DNA of 64,000 nt, from positions 9,855,736 to 9,919,735 of the forward strand of contig JABAKD010000019.1 of assembly GCA_012845835.1 (NCBI GenBank). The letters are read 5' to 3'. Position numbers and translations under genes: made by a program. The notes beneath the pieces were generated by a model. That model had not been told where the DNA came from, ran no database searches, and saw nothing but the letters and a program-made list of their open reading frames with translations. How positions within the stretch are numbered: position 1 is the first letter of the stretch; every line of letters starts with the position of its first letter. Positions 22,398-33,498 of the stretch are shown here, in pieces. This DNA is from Undaria pinnatifida. Taxonomy: Eukaryota > Sar > Phaeophyceae > Laminariales > Alariaceae.

Positions 22398-23286
22398 GTG
22401 TGTGTGTTCTTCACATTAAACCGTTCTTCTACTCGTCGACATCCAGCACACCCAGTGTCCGTACTGATTCTTCACCCTAGAAAGATCAGCTCTGTGGTCA
22501 CAAGCTACGACACAGAGATAATGCATCGTAATGCATTCGACAACGCAATGTCATGCCCTAGTACTGGGTACGACAGGCACAACATACATACGTCAGCAAC
22601 AGAAATACATTGGAAGAGAGAAATACGAAATAAACAAAAACGAAAACAAAAACAAAAAACAAAAACAAAATAAGAAAACAAATAAAAACAAAGATAAAAA
22701 TAAAACAAAAAATGAAACAAACAAAATGAAGGGGAAATCGAAGACACAACCCAACCGGAAAGGAGAGCCAAAGCTCGGAAAAGAAACATAATAAAATGAA
22801 ATAAAATAAAGTAAAGTAAAACCAAAATAAGATAATCCGAACACGAGCCAAAAACCTGGACACGCAAGGAGGGAACAAAGGGGAAAAAAATACCCCAGAA
22901 AAAGACGAAAAGTGCTATGTACCTACTAGTCGGCCTGGTACCTTGCTACCCTGTCTGCCATCTCCTTCCTGCCTTCGTCCACCGCGGTCTCCCTTCTATT
23001 CCTCCTGTTGCCCCCCCTGCCCCCATTCCCGTGGACGGCTTTCCTTCTACTCCTCCTGTTTCCCCCCCTCCCCCCTTTGTGTTCTTCTCATTAAACCAAA
23101 ATACCTTGTAAAAGAGAGAAACAACGAAAGAAACCAAGACAAAATAAATAAATAAATAAATAAATAAATAAAAGGGGAGCCAAAGCTCGGGAGATAGAAA
23201 CATACCCCGAGCATGAGCCAAAATGGACATGCAAGGGGGAACAAAAAAGGGAAAAAAATACCCCGGAAAAAAGAAACAAGTAAAAG
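22398..23286 (-). mobile_element. Chimeric LINE 3' end, 889 bp, left arm only
   Basis: Flanked by ACTGT at 22393-22397 and 23287-23291; the right arm has one ACTGT at the same place (about 51207-51212) and no insert. On minus it begins with one LINE 3' UTR ending GGTTTAATGAGAAGAACAC (about 23080-23100). It continues with LINE C-terminal codons in a G-rich stretch, then a second 3' UTR and the (CA)n tail. So it is two LINE ends in series, moved as one unit. Confidence 0.8.
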
Positions 23287-24168
23287 ACTGTACATAGTTC
23301 TTAATATTATACGAAAACCTCTATTGCATCAAGTAGAGAGATTAGTGTAGTAGATAGATCTACTCCACCTGGCACACCCCGACGCCGATATACGCCGATT
23401 GGGTGGTTTCGTCTGCCTTGCTGCCCAATGTTTGCCTAATTTTGTGCCGTGTCTTGAGTGCAAAGAATGACAAAATGCGGACACCGCTGTCAAACAAAAC
23501 AGTAGTCTAAGCAGGTGACATACCATGCGGGGAGTGTTCTTCATATTAACCCGACATTTTCACCCATCTAAATCCAGCACATACAACCAGCGGCCGTGCT
23601 GATGTCTCATACAGAGACAAGCCCCATAGCCACAAACCACGAGACTGAGGTACGCATTGCGAACACAGCAGTACGCGTAACACAACACCACAACACTCAC
23701 GAACAAGACCAGCGATGCTTCCAGCGGCTCCCGTCAGCGCTCATCCAGGGGGCCAGATGTCGTGTTCCTGTTTTCTCTCTGTCTTGCTAATAGTGCCCAA
23801 GGGTGTGTCGGTTTTTTTTATTCGGGGACCCTTGGTAGTGCCTTACTTTTTATTTTCCATCCCCGCTGGCCTCTATTGCGGGATCTCCTACTGTATTTCT
23901 CTTCGTGATATTTGCACCAGCTATATACGTCAGCATTCGCTTATTTTGCTTACCAGGTGTGTTTATGGCCCGGGTTGTTTTATGTGTGTGTGTGTGTGTT
24001 CTCGTACCCTGCCCGCCAGCATTTCACTTGTTCTTGGTTACCCTGATGAATTATATATATATTTTTTCCGTCTCACAGTTGTCACAGCAGTAATCTGTGA
24101 CCAAATTGTTGGCATCTCTCCATGAAATGGGATGAAGAATCAGCACCCACACTGACTGGGTGTACTGA
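23287..24168. repeat. Arm sequence with R2 3' ends
   Basis: Contains an R2 3' end on minus at 23525-23640 and another on plus at 23980-24168 (GTGACCAAATTGTTGGCATC, GGATGAAGAATCAGCACCC). In the right arm the same tract is broken by TE2 and by an R1 element. No intact gene. Confidence 0.6.
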
Positions 24169-25592
24169 ATACTCTCGTACCGTTCTCCTTCGGCCTGCCC
24201 CGTCCTTGGGGTGGGCCGAGGAAGCCCGCGAGGACCTGCAGCGGTCTAGCGGCAGTCACACGGGCATCGAGCCTCGGGCTGGGTAGAGAGGGAACCTTGC
24301 GCGGTCTGGCTAGTGAACTGCTCACTCTAAGGACCGCGTGGGGTGGTGGTGATGGGTTTTCTTTTTAACCCCGACGCCGAGGAGTTCATCCCCGGGGCAG
24401 GACGGGTACATCACCACAGCAGAGAGCGCAGCGTGGGCAGCTTGGGGAGTGGAGAGGCTGGCCACCGCGTGGGTACGCGTGCACGACAGGAAGGATGGGA
24501 GTGTCGGCGTTGGCTGGGACGGCTGCACCCAGCCAGCGGAAACCAAGGCGCGAACCGGGCTACGAAACGGAGAGCCACAATCATCACATTAATAGAGAGA
24601 AAAAAGAAACAACAGAAACAGAAACGGAGGGGGGACGAGCCCCTCGTCGGCTGGCTGAGAAAGCAGCACGCGAGACTCGTAAGAGACGGAAGGCGGCACT
24701 TGTGGCGGTAGCGACCTACAACGTGCGTACCCTGGCCGTAAAGGGGAAGAACGGGTATGGGCATGACGAGCGTGTACTGGCGAAAGGCCAGCAACTCGGC
24801 TGTGACTTCATTGGCCTGCAGGAAACTCGACGGCCCGGCAACACGAGATTCAGTGCAGCTGGTTACCATGTTTTTTGCTCAGGTATTTTGGCTTAATGAG
24901 AAGAACACAAAGGGGGGAGGGGGGGGAAACAGGAGGAGTAGAAGGAAAGCCGTCCAAGGGAATGGGGGCAGGGGGGGCAACAGGAGGAATAGAAGGGAGA
25001 CCGCGGTGGACGAAGGCAGGAAGGAGATGGCAGACAGGGTAGCAAGGTACCAGGCCGACTAGTAAGTACATAGCACTTTTCGTCTTTTTCTGGGGTATTT
25101 TTTCCCCTTTGTTCCCTCCTTCCGTGTCCAGGTTTTTGGCTCGTGTTCGGATTATCTTATTTTGGTTTTACTTTACTTTATTTCATTTCATTTTATTGTG
25201 TTTCTTTTCCGAGCTTTGGCTCTCCTTTCCGGTTGGGTTGTTCCTTCGATTTTCCCTTCATTTTGTTTGTTTCATTTTTTGTTTATTTTTATCTTTGTTT
25301 TTATTTGTTTTCTTATTTTGTTTTTGTTTTTTGTTTTTGTTTTTGTTTTTGTTTATTTCGTATTACTCTCTTCCAATGTATTTCTGTTGCTGACGTATGT
25401 ATGTTGTGCCTGTCGTACCCAGTACTAGGGCATGACATTGCGTTGTCGAATGCATTACGATGCATTATCTCTGTGTCGTAGCTTGTGACCACAGAGCTGA
25501 TCTTTCTAGGGTGAAGAATCAGTACGGACACTGGGTGTGCTGGATGTCGACGAGTAGAAGAACGGTTTAATGTGAAGGACACACACACACAC
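24169..25592 (+). mobile_element. Internally deleted LINE with CA tail, left arm only
   Basis: Flanked by ACTGA (24164-24168 and 25593-25597) with an empty site in the right arm (about 47502-47510). It has a GC-rich 5' UTR, an endonuclease N-terminus (24690-24880), a deletion junction near 24885, LINE C-terminal codons ending EMADRVARYQAD-stop (25062), a long T-rich 3' UTR and GGTTTAATGTGAAGGACAC followed by a (CA)n tail. Both termini survive while most of ORF2 is gone, so it is a non-autonomous derivative. Confidence 0.85.
24495..24896 (+). pseudogene. LINE AP-endonuclease domain, N-terminal part
   Basis: The frame reads a basic region, then VAVATYNVRTLAVKGKNGYG and GCDFIGLQETRRPGNTRFSA, AAGYHVFCSG, and stops at the deletion junction. 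TYNVRTL and GLQETR carry the Asn and Glu of the APE-type endonuclease that nicks target DNA in LINE retrotransposition. The His/Asp catalytic residues further on and all of the reverse transcriptase are deleted, so it cannot be active. It is probably the 5' end of the same LINE type whose RT remnants lie in both arms. Confidence 0.8.
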
Positions 25593-25694
25593 ACTGATCT
25601 CATTGGCTAAATAGAATTGTGACGAAAACTCACAGCACAGGCAGGCTACAGCAGTGGGCATCGCATGTACAAGGCGGCTGCCCGCTTTCGCACA

Positions 25695-25915
25695 GTTTTG
25701 GGTACACGTTGTTCAACCCCAGTGCTGCACAATTCGACGACAGTCGACGAGGGAAGAAGATGCTGAAATACTCTCGCGATAAAAAGAAGGCACGTACCGT
25801 AATGGGGAGGGGGGAGAAGGGCCCGCTATGTAACCCCAGATTTGAGCTACTACTGAGAGGAGGCGCGCGAGCAATGGGAGGATAACAAATGGGACAAGAA
25901 AGAAAAAAAAAAAAA
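25695..25915 (+). mobile_element. SINE body, left arm
   Basis: CGACGAGGGAAGAAGATGCT, TACTCTCGCGATAAAAAGAA, GGGCCCGCTATGTAACCCC and an A-rich tail match the SINE at 10581-10915, without a clear tRNA head. Mirrored at 47180-47405. Confidence 0.7.
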
Positions 25916-26308
25916 CGGATCCACCAGCCAAACTACTACTACTATCGAACCGTCGGATCCACAAGATTTCATGTGTGTTCTTTACATTAAATTCATAATT
26001 CCACCCATCTGTATATATGTATTTTCAATCACATCTATTAATAGCAGTATAGAGTATCCGCGGCGACGCTGCTGGAGCAGAGGGGGGAGAAAGAGACGAG
26101 CTCTGTGGTCAGACTACACCCATCCATGTGTAATGCTGTTGTTACCTATTTATGCGTACGTATGAATCATAACTAAACTGGTTGTGTGATACTAGTGCGT
26201 TCATTTTCATTTTTTTGGTATCTTCCTTCATGTTTACCCGTGTTTGTTTTTTTCGTTTTCTGCATTTCGTAGTAGTAGTGTTGTTGGCCTTTCTCCCCTG
26301 CAAGTTGT
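25916..26308. other. Inner left-arm sequence
   Basis: T-rich sequence shared with 46773-47180 in reverse. It contains an R2-like GTGTGTTCTTTACATTAAATTC. No gene recognised. Confidence 0.5.
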
Positions 26309-26635
26309 CAGGTGCGTGTACGTTTTTTTTTGTTTGTTTTTTTCATCTTCCGGTGGATGGGGAAAAATAAAGCTCAAGCTCACCACACTTCCACGTATTT
26401 TCATACGCGTCTTGTTTCCATTTAACTCAATTGCTTTCGCAACCCAACGCTAGCTGGCGCACCCTTCGGATCCCACTGTCTGTAGTGATAGCGTGAGCTG
26501 ACCTTATCAGTGGTCCTCGTTATAAACCCGGCAGCGCAAGGTATAGTTGTATACGGATGCCTGTGTATGTCGACCCGGTCTGTCCCCTGAGCGTCAGGTT
26601 CGGTGGAGATAGCCACCCGGAATGTCATCTAGTGT
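26309..26635. repeat. Repeat R4 at inner end of left arm
   Basis: Landmarks are CACGTATTTTCATACGCGTC, CAACGCTAGCTGGCGCACCC and GGTTCGGTGGAGATAGCCAC. The reverse complement is at 37868-38156 and a partial copy at 30815-30925. This is where the palindrome ends and the unique spacer begins. Confidence 0.8.
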
Positions 26636-28990
26636 ACGTTCCGCTTTCGTACGGGTATCCAATGGGTATGGAATTGCATGAACTACGATCACCTTGCTGC
26701 ATTTTGATGTACCACTATGTATATGCTTCGAGACGCCGGCTAGCAAGTGAAGCGAACCAAGCAAACATTACAGATCGATGGTTTCATTATGCAGCGGTCT
26801 GGGAATCGCTTCAATTAATTCATACACACCGTCTCCGCGAGCATCCACCCAAAGCAACGGTACAGTTCGATGCGAGTCGACGAGACAAGGGAAGAAATAT
26901 TCATAGCTGGAATCTTCTCGCGATAAAACGGAAGGCATACCGTAGTCTGTGGAGAGAAATAAGCCTACTTAGTGGCCCCGAATATACTTCACGTCTGGGT
27001 CTAAGGGTTACAGATAGTGTTGTTCTTTGACTACACAAAATCAGTTTACTGCTCTTTTATCAGAAAACGCGAAGATAGTACGAGTATGGGAGGGATTTGA
27101 GCATAAAAAACAAAAAAAGTGTCGCCCGGTCGCCCCATCGCCCCGGTGGTGTGTATGTATGTGTAGACTAGTGGTTATACGCTGGGATATTGACAGGCCC
27201 ACGCCCATATATGTGGCCGATCTGCTGTTCCGACGTTTCAGGGGGGAAGAGTGTTATAAGGCTTAGTTTGGGTAAGCTATAATAGTATTGGTTGACATTT
27301 TGCAAGTGGTCAAACCGACGAATGAATACGTATCAAATCAGACACGACGTGCAGCGTGGATTAAATGCGAGTCGACGGGGAAGAAAGAGTTGAATTACTA
27401 TTCTCGTCATAAAAATAAGACAGTCCGATGAAAAAACTAAGGCACGCACGTGCCGTAGTGGTGTCAGGGGGAAGACGAGCCTGCTTGGTGACCCTATCAC
27501 TCCTGTGTGCGCAGGTGAGAGCCAGCTGATATGAAAGCTACGCCATGGATATGGTGAGGTGAAATCAGCTGGCTGGTAGTGTTTACTACTCTGGCAGACT
27601 TTGATTTTAGGTGGGGGTTTTGAACAAGAAGAGGGATCGGGGGGGGGGGGACACTTCAATATGTGCGCGGAAACTATAAATCCTTACTTATGGGAGACAA
27701 ATCTGACGGTTGTTCTTGTAACAAGAAAACATCCCTTTATATCACCTGCCTGGTATTGTTTATTACTCTAGAAGATTTGATGTTAGATGGCCACGAAAAT
27801 ATAATGAGGTGCCATCAGCCGGCTGGTAGTGTTTGCTACTTTGTTTGGCAGATTTTGATTTTATTAGGTGGGGCGTTGGAACAAGAGGGATCGGAGGGGG
27901 CGGCTGGTGGGACACTTTAATATGCGCGCGCGGAAACTATACATCCCTAAAAAGGGGACAAATCTGACGGTTGTAGCAAGAAGACATCCCTATATGTCAC
28001 CTGCTTGGTATTGTTTTTTGTTCTAGAAGATTTGATGTTAGGTGTGGTATGCAACACAATCTTTAGGTGTGGTAAACAACGTCTCAAGTCTCAAGTATAT
28101 AGGGCCCGTGTACGGCTCATGCTTGCAGTGACCCCCGTTCTAACACGTCGACGTCGACTCTTCGGAGGAATCGACCCATCCTGGAATTTATTGTTTGCTG
28201 CAGTCCTGATTAACATTCAATCAAACAGCATACTTTTCTTGAACTTTGGAGGAAGTCGTTCCGTGGTTTTCACGATATAAATTCCGTAGCCGCAAAAAAA
28301 AAAAACGAGATTCTCGCGATTTTGGGCTAAGGAGCATTCCGACTTTCCCCAACCCCTTTACACCTAAGTGAGCTAACATTTGTGGCCTGCGGGTGCTCCA
28401 CCCGGATTTGATCACAGAGGCTAACTGGATTAAAAAAAAAAAATCGGCTATTCGGCGACACGCACCTTTGATCATTCAGTGTTAATTGGTTACAAGCTTC
28501 GATCTGTTGGAGTGCAGGGGTCTGACGTTTTGGTTCCACGCTTTTACAGTTCTTGTATCCCCTGGTTGTGTTTGAGCTGGGCGCTCGAAGAGCTTTAGGA
28601 TCATGTGTGCACCGCCCGACGCCTGACGCAGAACGTCAGATCTCACTCGCCGGTCTTCTTTTTATCGATGCAGGTGTGTAAGTGTGCCTTTGCAATACAT
28701 CAAGAGCAAAAGAGAGATCGCTTCGTCCAGGAACAGTAGCGATCGACGTCCACTGCATGTTCCGTCATGACTCGACAGCACTAACAATCCGAGCATCTGG
28801 CCTAGGCTAGACCTCCGCTGGCCTGCAACTTATACAGGGAGTGCACAGGACCTTACGCATGAACCTGGTAGACCCAAGGAACTCACTCCAAAAGTTGACT
28901 CACACTACAACACTTATTGTTTCGCGCATACTGAACTCCACATATATATGTCTGGTTTTGTCCCCCACAATGTGGGGTTACACAGTTTTT
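26636..28990. repeat. Spacer: SINE and R1 fragments, no gene
   Basis: SINE bodies are at 26868-27000 and 27355-27510. C-rich R1 bodies on minus lie at about 27600-28000 (GGCGGCTGGTGGGACACTT, CGCGGAAACTATACATCCC). In 28000-28990 I recognise nothing beyond short A/T runs at 28293 and 28432. Confidence 0.5.
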
Positions 28991-29690
28991 GTGCCAGGAC
29001 AAGGTTGAACGTCTTAGTCACCATTGAACCTGGCATTATTAGCAGGGGAGTCACCGACCCGTATCCTTCACGAGGGAATACGCACTAGGGTCTCCTATTA
29101 TCACATGTTTTTCTCTCTTCCTTTCCTTACTTCCTCTTCTTGTCTTGTCTTGCTTTTCTTGTCTTTCCTTTCCTTTCCTTTCTTTTTCGTTTTTTCGCTC
29201 TCTTGTCTTTCATTTCCTTTCCTATATCTTCTTTTATTTTCCTGGTTCTTTTTTTTATGTGACTTGGGTCTGTCGTGCGTATGCGTAGTGATAGGCACAA
29301 CGTGAAATATTTACGTGGTAATCTTTCTTGGGTGGCAAGCGATATAGTCGGTTTTTCCAGGCGCGAGTAGTGAGACGTATGCACCAGCATGGACCTGGCA
29401 CAACGTTGGCTGACTCCCGATTTCACTTTTATATGTTTCTGGTGGAGGCATGAATTGCGTCAGCTGTGATATATGCGTATACCACCTTTGGTTTGTTTTT
29501 GTGGTTTTCCCTGGGGTATTCCTCAGCTCCAGAGTGACTGGAGCCTGTCTATGACCACGGACTTGATTATGCGAGTTAATGTGAAAACAACAACACACCC
29601 CGTAACACGCGCGATCGAAGTATCACGCACAGCTTACAAAGCTGAGTTTTGATCAAAAACCGTTTTGGTCAACACTCTCACAGCTGAACA
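28991..29690 (+). repeat. R1 element split by an R2b element
   Basis: An R1 head (TTGAACCTGGCATTATTAGC, GGGGAGTCACCGACC) at 28991-29100 is interrupted by R2b (29105-29590, ending GAGTTAATGTGAAAACAACAA). R1 resumes at 29598-29690 (CGTAACACGCGCGATCGAAG). Confidence 0.6.
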
Positions 29691-30334
29691 AAACTTAAAT
29701 TTGTTCATTTTTTCATACTTATGTAAATATAGCATGCTACAGCAAGCGACAAAACCTTGTATACAAGCCTTGTAATAAATACCTGCCGTGGTAGTACTCG
29801 TATGATCTTATGCGATGACCAGAAAGCACTACTCGTATAGGTAGCATCAAAGTAAAGCCAACATCACGTAATAACAATTTTCCTCCCTTCCACTAAAAAT
29901 TTTATCCTTAAAATATTGGGCATCTGCATGTAACACGCAGGTAGGTAGAATATTTGCTATTATCCACCTCCGTTCCCCGCCACCATCGCCCCCCCCCCCC
30001 TCCCCTAACACACACGCACACACCCCTCCGCCCCACCGAAAATTAAATCTGCTAGGGCGAAACACGCTGCGAGACAGTTGATATCACCTCATTACCGTTC
30101 TAGCCACCACGCCGTAGTTCCAATAATACCCTCCCCACGCCCCCTCCCTCCTCACCACCCGCACCACCGCCTAAACCTAGCACCATACCATGCGTATTTT
30201 ACCTTTCTACGGGGTATACATTTATGCGATCTAAAGCAGTCAAAAATCCCCCTGCCCCCCCCCCCCTCCCCTTTCGAACACTCCCCCCCCTCCCCACGCC
30301 GGTTGTACGATTTACAGGATGTACATGATAAACC
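29691..30334 (+). repeat. C-rich R1 body in spacer
   Basis: From about 29985 there are poly-C tracts, then TTGATATCACCTCATTACCG, CACCACCGCCTAAACCTAGC and CCGGTTGTACGATTTACAGG, as in the R1 bodies at 20220-20560 and 47870-48430. Nothing recognised in 29691-29980. Confidence 0.55.
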
Positions 30335-31026
30335 AAGGATGTGTTCGGTACGGTGCGTACCAAGTCGTACCGGCGGTATATACCGCCGGTATTACCGGTA
30401 CCGAACACTTCGGTAAGTTCGGTATAGCGTCAAAACCGGTACTAGAAACTTCGATAAGTTCGGTACGGCATCAATAACGGTACCGGACAATTCGTTAACT
30501 TCGGTACGACATCAATACCGGTACCGGCGGTGCCGGTGCAGACTTTCGTACCGGTACCGGACGCTTCGATAAGTTCGCTACGATGTCAATACCGGTGCCG
30601 TACATTTCGGTAAGTTCGGTACAACATCGATACCGGTACCCGAAAACTTGGGCAAGTTCGGCACGTCAACACCGGCACCGGACACTTCGATAAGTTCGGT
30701 ACGGCATCAATACCGGTCCCGGACACCTCGGTACGTTCGGTACGCGATAATAATACCGGTACCTGAGGTACCGATGTGCACATACGTACCGGAGCCGGTA
30801 CCGGTATTGGGACAAAAAGCAACTGAGTTTCATCGACACACGACGCGTATGGAAATACGTGAAAGTGTGGTGAGCTTAGGCTCTATTTTTCCCTATCCGC
30901 CGGAGGATGATAAAAAAGAACGGTACAGCATCGATACAGGCACCGGACACTTCGGTAAGATCTGCACAACATCAACCCGGTACCGGACACTTCGGTACGT
31001 TTGGCACGGTATCAACCCGATTCAAC
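30335..31026. repeat. GGTACC-rich minisatellite, block 1
   Basis: Irregular units of about 40-48 bases built on CGGTACCGGACACTTCGRTA, AGTTCGGTACG and CATCAATAC repeat more than ten times. The block is interrupted at 30810-30915 by an R4 fragment. Palindromic GGTACC and ACCGGT sites recur in nearly every unit. Confidence 0.85.
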
Positions 31027-31156
31027 CACATTGTGACTTCATCCCTTGGGGCTTTGGCTCCAGGCAGCACCCCAAGCCACACACACCCCGGTCCCCAATC
31101 ATCTTCCAGTACGATCGGTATACCGAGACTCTAAGCACACATGTGCAAGAGTGCAA

Positions 31157-31487
31157 CTTCCCAGTATGAGGTGGCCTCCAGTGGTGGTGATACCAACGCT
31201 CCTGGTGGCGGATCATCTTTGCCAGCTCCCACACCCATCGGCGTCGGCGGCAGAAGTTATTGACGTGGACGCGGAAAATAAAGTGCTCAGTGCCTGTTAT
31301 GTTGCCTGCTCCTGTGTACAACTCGCTCACGCGCGACGTGTATGAATTACCGGTGGAGACGATCAAAGCCGTGGATGGTTTCCCGGTGCCGGCTGGCTTT
31401 CGGAGGGAAGGGACGCGTGAAGCCTCGTATATGTATTCGATTCGCGTGTACGTCGAAACGATCGACGAGAAGACGGCGCCCAGCTGA
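31157..31487 (+). pseudogene. Coding-like remnant between minisatellite blocks
   Basis: Two frames look protein-like. YEVASSGGDTNAPGGGSSLP at about 31167-31256 ends in a stop. A second frame from the ATG at 31299 reads YNSLTRDVYELPVETIKAVD, then PAGFRREGTREASYMYSIRV and ends YVETIDEKTAPS at 31487. They may be one gene broken by a frameshift near 31250. I do not recognise a family. Confidence 0.3.
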
Positions 31488-31599
31488 TAATCCTTAGGGT
31501 ACCTTACCTTTTAACAGCATATCAAGACTGAGATTGAAAAAGAGAAGAGTATTGAAGAAATAACAACCGATCATATTTCAGTTCAATTATATACCTCCA

Positions 31600-32045
31600 C
31601 TGGTACCCCCGGCCCATACCGGATGTGCTCAGTACATGTACCACCAGTTTATGTCCAGCTTATGTACCTAAGCGCAAGTGTGCGTCCGTACCTTGTCAGC
31701 GGGATATACCGCCGGTACTGCCCGGGATATTTTTTCAAGTGTGTACCGGTACAGGTACCGGTACAAACTTTCGTACCTTTCGTACCGGTACCTTCCGTAA
31801 GCTCGGTATGACATCAATACCGGTATCGGAGACTTCGGCAACTTCGGTAAGTCCGCACCTTGCCGGCGAGATATACCGCCGGTACTGCCGGTATGTGTAT
31901 TCGAGTGTGTGCCGGTACCGGTACCGGTACCGGTACCGGTACCGGTACCGGTACAGACTGTCGTACCGGTACCGGACACTTCGATAAGTTCGGTACGTCA
32001 TCCATACCAGTACCTAGAATACCGATACCGTACCGGACACACCCT
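31600..32045. repeat. GGTACC-rich minisatellite, block 2
   Basis: Same units as block 1. It contains an uninterrupted run of seven CCGGTA hexamers (31912-31954), a fully self-complementary array. Confidence 0.9.
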
Positions 32046-32089
32046 TGTGATAAACTGACGCGTTCTTCCCACAACCGTTAGATTTGTCC

Positions 32090-32495
32090 TCTTAGTGGCT
32101 TATAGCTGCCCAGATTGAGTTGCCCCCCCCTCTACTACCCCGCCCCCCCCCCGTCCCCGGCCCCCACACCTTAAATAATATCCGCCCTCCCCTCACCGGT
32201 GGTACGACTTTCAGGATATATACTTGATAATCTGATGCATTTCCTTCCACGGCTGTTAGATTTTGTCCCCCTCAGAAACGGGTTTTATAGTTTCCGCGCA
32301 AAGATTGATTGACATCACCCCGTTGACACTGGTGCGGGCTACATTGTAGTTCCAAGGGGAGTCGCCGAGCTATATCCTTAATGAGGACACACAACTCGTA
32401 ATACGCGCGATCGGAGTATCACACACAGCTTGCAAAGATGAGTTTCGACAAAATCTTCGATCTCACAGCCGGAGTGTATTTTTATTTTTTAAATA
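32090..32495 (+). mobile_element. R1 element in spacer
   Basis: Contains poly-C tracts, ATTTTGTCCCCCTCAGAAAC, the GTTGACAC...GGGGAGTCGCCGAG block and the tail GGAGTATCACACACAGCTTG ... GCCGGAGTGTATTTTTATTT. Confidence 0.7.
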
Positions 32496-32527
32496 TATAG
32501 TGTAAAATAAATACGAGTCGTATACGC

Positions 32528-32610
32528 TTCGGAACTGTGAGATCGAATATAAGAGTGTAAGATTTCGTCGAAACTCATCTTTCATTGCAAGCTGCGCGTG
32601 ATACCATAAA
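32528..32610 (-). repeat. R1 tail in inverse orientation
   Basis: GGAACTGTGAGATCGAATAT ... ATTTCGTCGAAACTCATCTT ... GCAAGCTGCGCGTGATACC is an R1 tail on minus. It faces the plus-strand tail that ends at 32495, forming a short inverted pair. Confidence 0.6.
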
Positions 32611-33224
32611 ATATACCTCATTACTTGTATAGTTCTAGCCATCCATGCCGTAGCTCTAAATCGCCCGCCCCCCCCACACCCCCCCCCAAACGTCCCCTAC
32701 TTCCCCACCACCCGCACGCACGATCGCTATGGTCTGACCTCTTATGTGGGCATAATTATTGACATAATTGGCTTTAGGGCCATAGGCAAAGCGATAAGTT
32801 AAATTTTGGGCCAAGGGGGGTGGCGAAAAAGGTGATATTTGGGACAATAAGGTGGCACAACAAGCGAAGTGTAGCATCGGGTGCCTATACCTTCCCTATT
32901 TTATTTTAGGCGTTGGGTAGGTTCACAGCTGGGGTAAGGTTCCTAATCGGCGTTGGGAGTCGCGAGCCGCGGCTGATACGTCACACACCAAAAACGGTGG
33001 ACGTTTAGCAGTGGAAATTTGTCGTAATTTGCTTCAAAATTCGTTTTTAAATATTGTCCGCATTCATAACGGAAAAAAATAAGCAAAAAAATAAATGGCG
33101 TCTGGTTGCTAAACCTGTGGCATAATTGGGAAAAAAGTTGGTGCCAACGTTTGCTTATTGGGGCAGTGGCCACCCCGAAAAAAAGGCCACAGAAAAAAAA
33201 CAAAACGCATAATAATGGGTCAGG
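32611..33224. other. Spacer sequence, no gene recognised
   Basis: A C-rich R1-like scrap lies at 32635-32720. The rest has no recognisable repeat or gene. Confidence 0.4.
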
Positions 33225-33432
33225 CCCTAGCACAGATTGGTCAACATTACCCTGTTGACCCTGGCAAAAGCTACACTGTTGTAGTTCCAAGTGGAGTCGC
33301 CGACCTATATCCTCAATGAGGACACACACACCCAGTATTACGCGCGATTGGAGTATCACACACAGCTTGCAAATATGAGTTTCGACAAAATCTTCGATCT
33401 CACAGCTGGAGTGTATTTTTTTTTTTTATAAC
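33225..33432 (+). mobile_element. R1 tail downstream of the GT47 exon
   Basis: ACCCTGTTGACCCTGGCAAA, GGAGTCGCCGACCTATATCC and the core, ending CTGGAGTGTATTTTTTTTT. It lies in what would be the first intron or downstream sequence of the GT47 exon. Confidence 0.75.
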
Positions 33433-33498
33433 AATATATATATACCTGGTACGCATGTATATGTGTACTCCAATCTATATTTGACGATTCTCGCTCAC

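Larger units (their letters stand above)
6275..26635 (+). repeat. Left arm of giant inverted repeat
   Basis: The arm is the reverse complement of 37868-64000. Matching positions include 6294 with 63981, 7494 with 62781, 8452 with 61818, 13742 with 59786, 16163 with 57387, 18310 with 55266, 20862 with 52776, 26182 with 46909 and 26630 with 37872. The coordinate sum stays nearly constant and jumps only at arm-specific insertions. Left-only segments are 9549-13072, a 93-bp tandem duplication near 19740-19935, 22398-23286 and 24169-25592. The content is mainly nested mobile-element debris. Confidence 0.95.

Noticed and set aside
22398-23286. LTR retrotransposon with 5-bp target duplication
   Set aside because: There are no long terminal repeats and no TG...CA ends, and one end is a CA tail with LINE coding remnants inside.
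30335-32045. CRISPR-like array
   Set aside because: Units vary in length and sequence, have no unique spacers, and the genome is eukaryotic.
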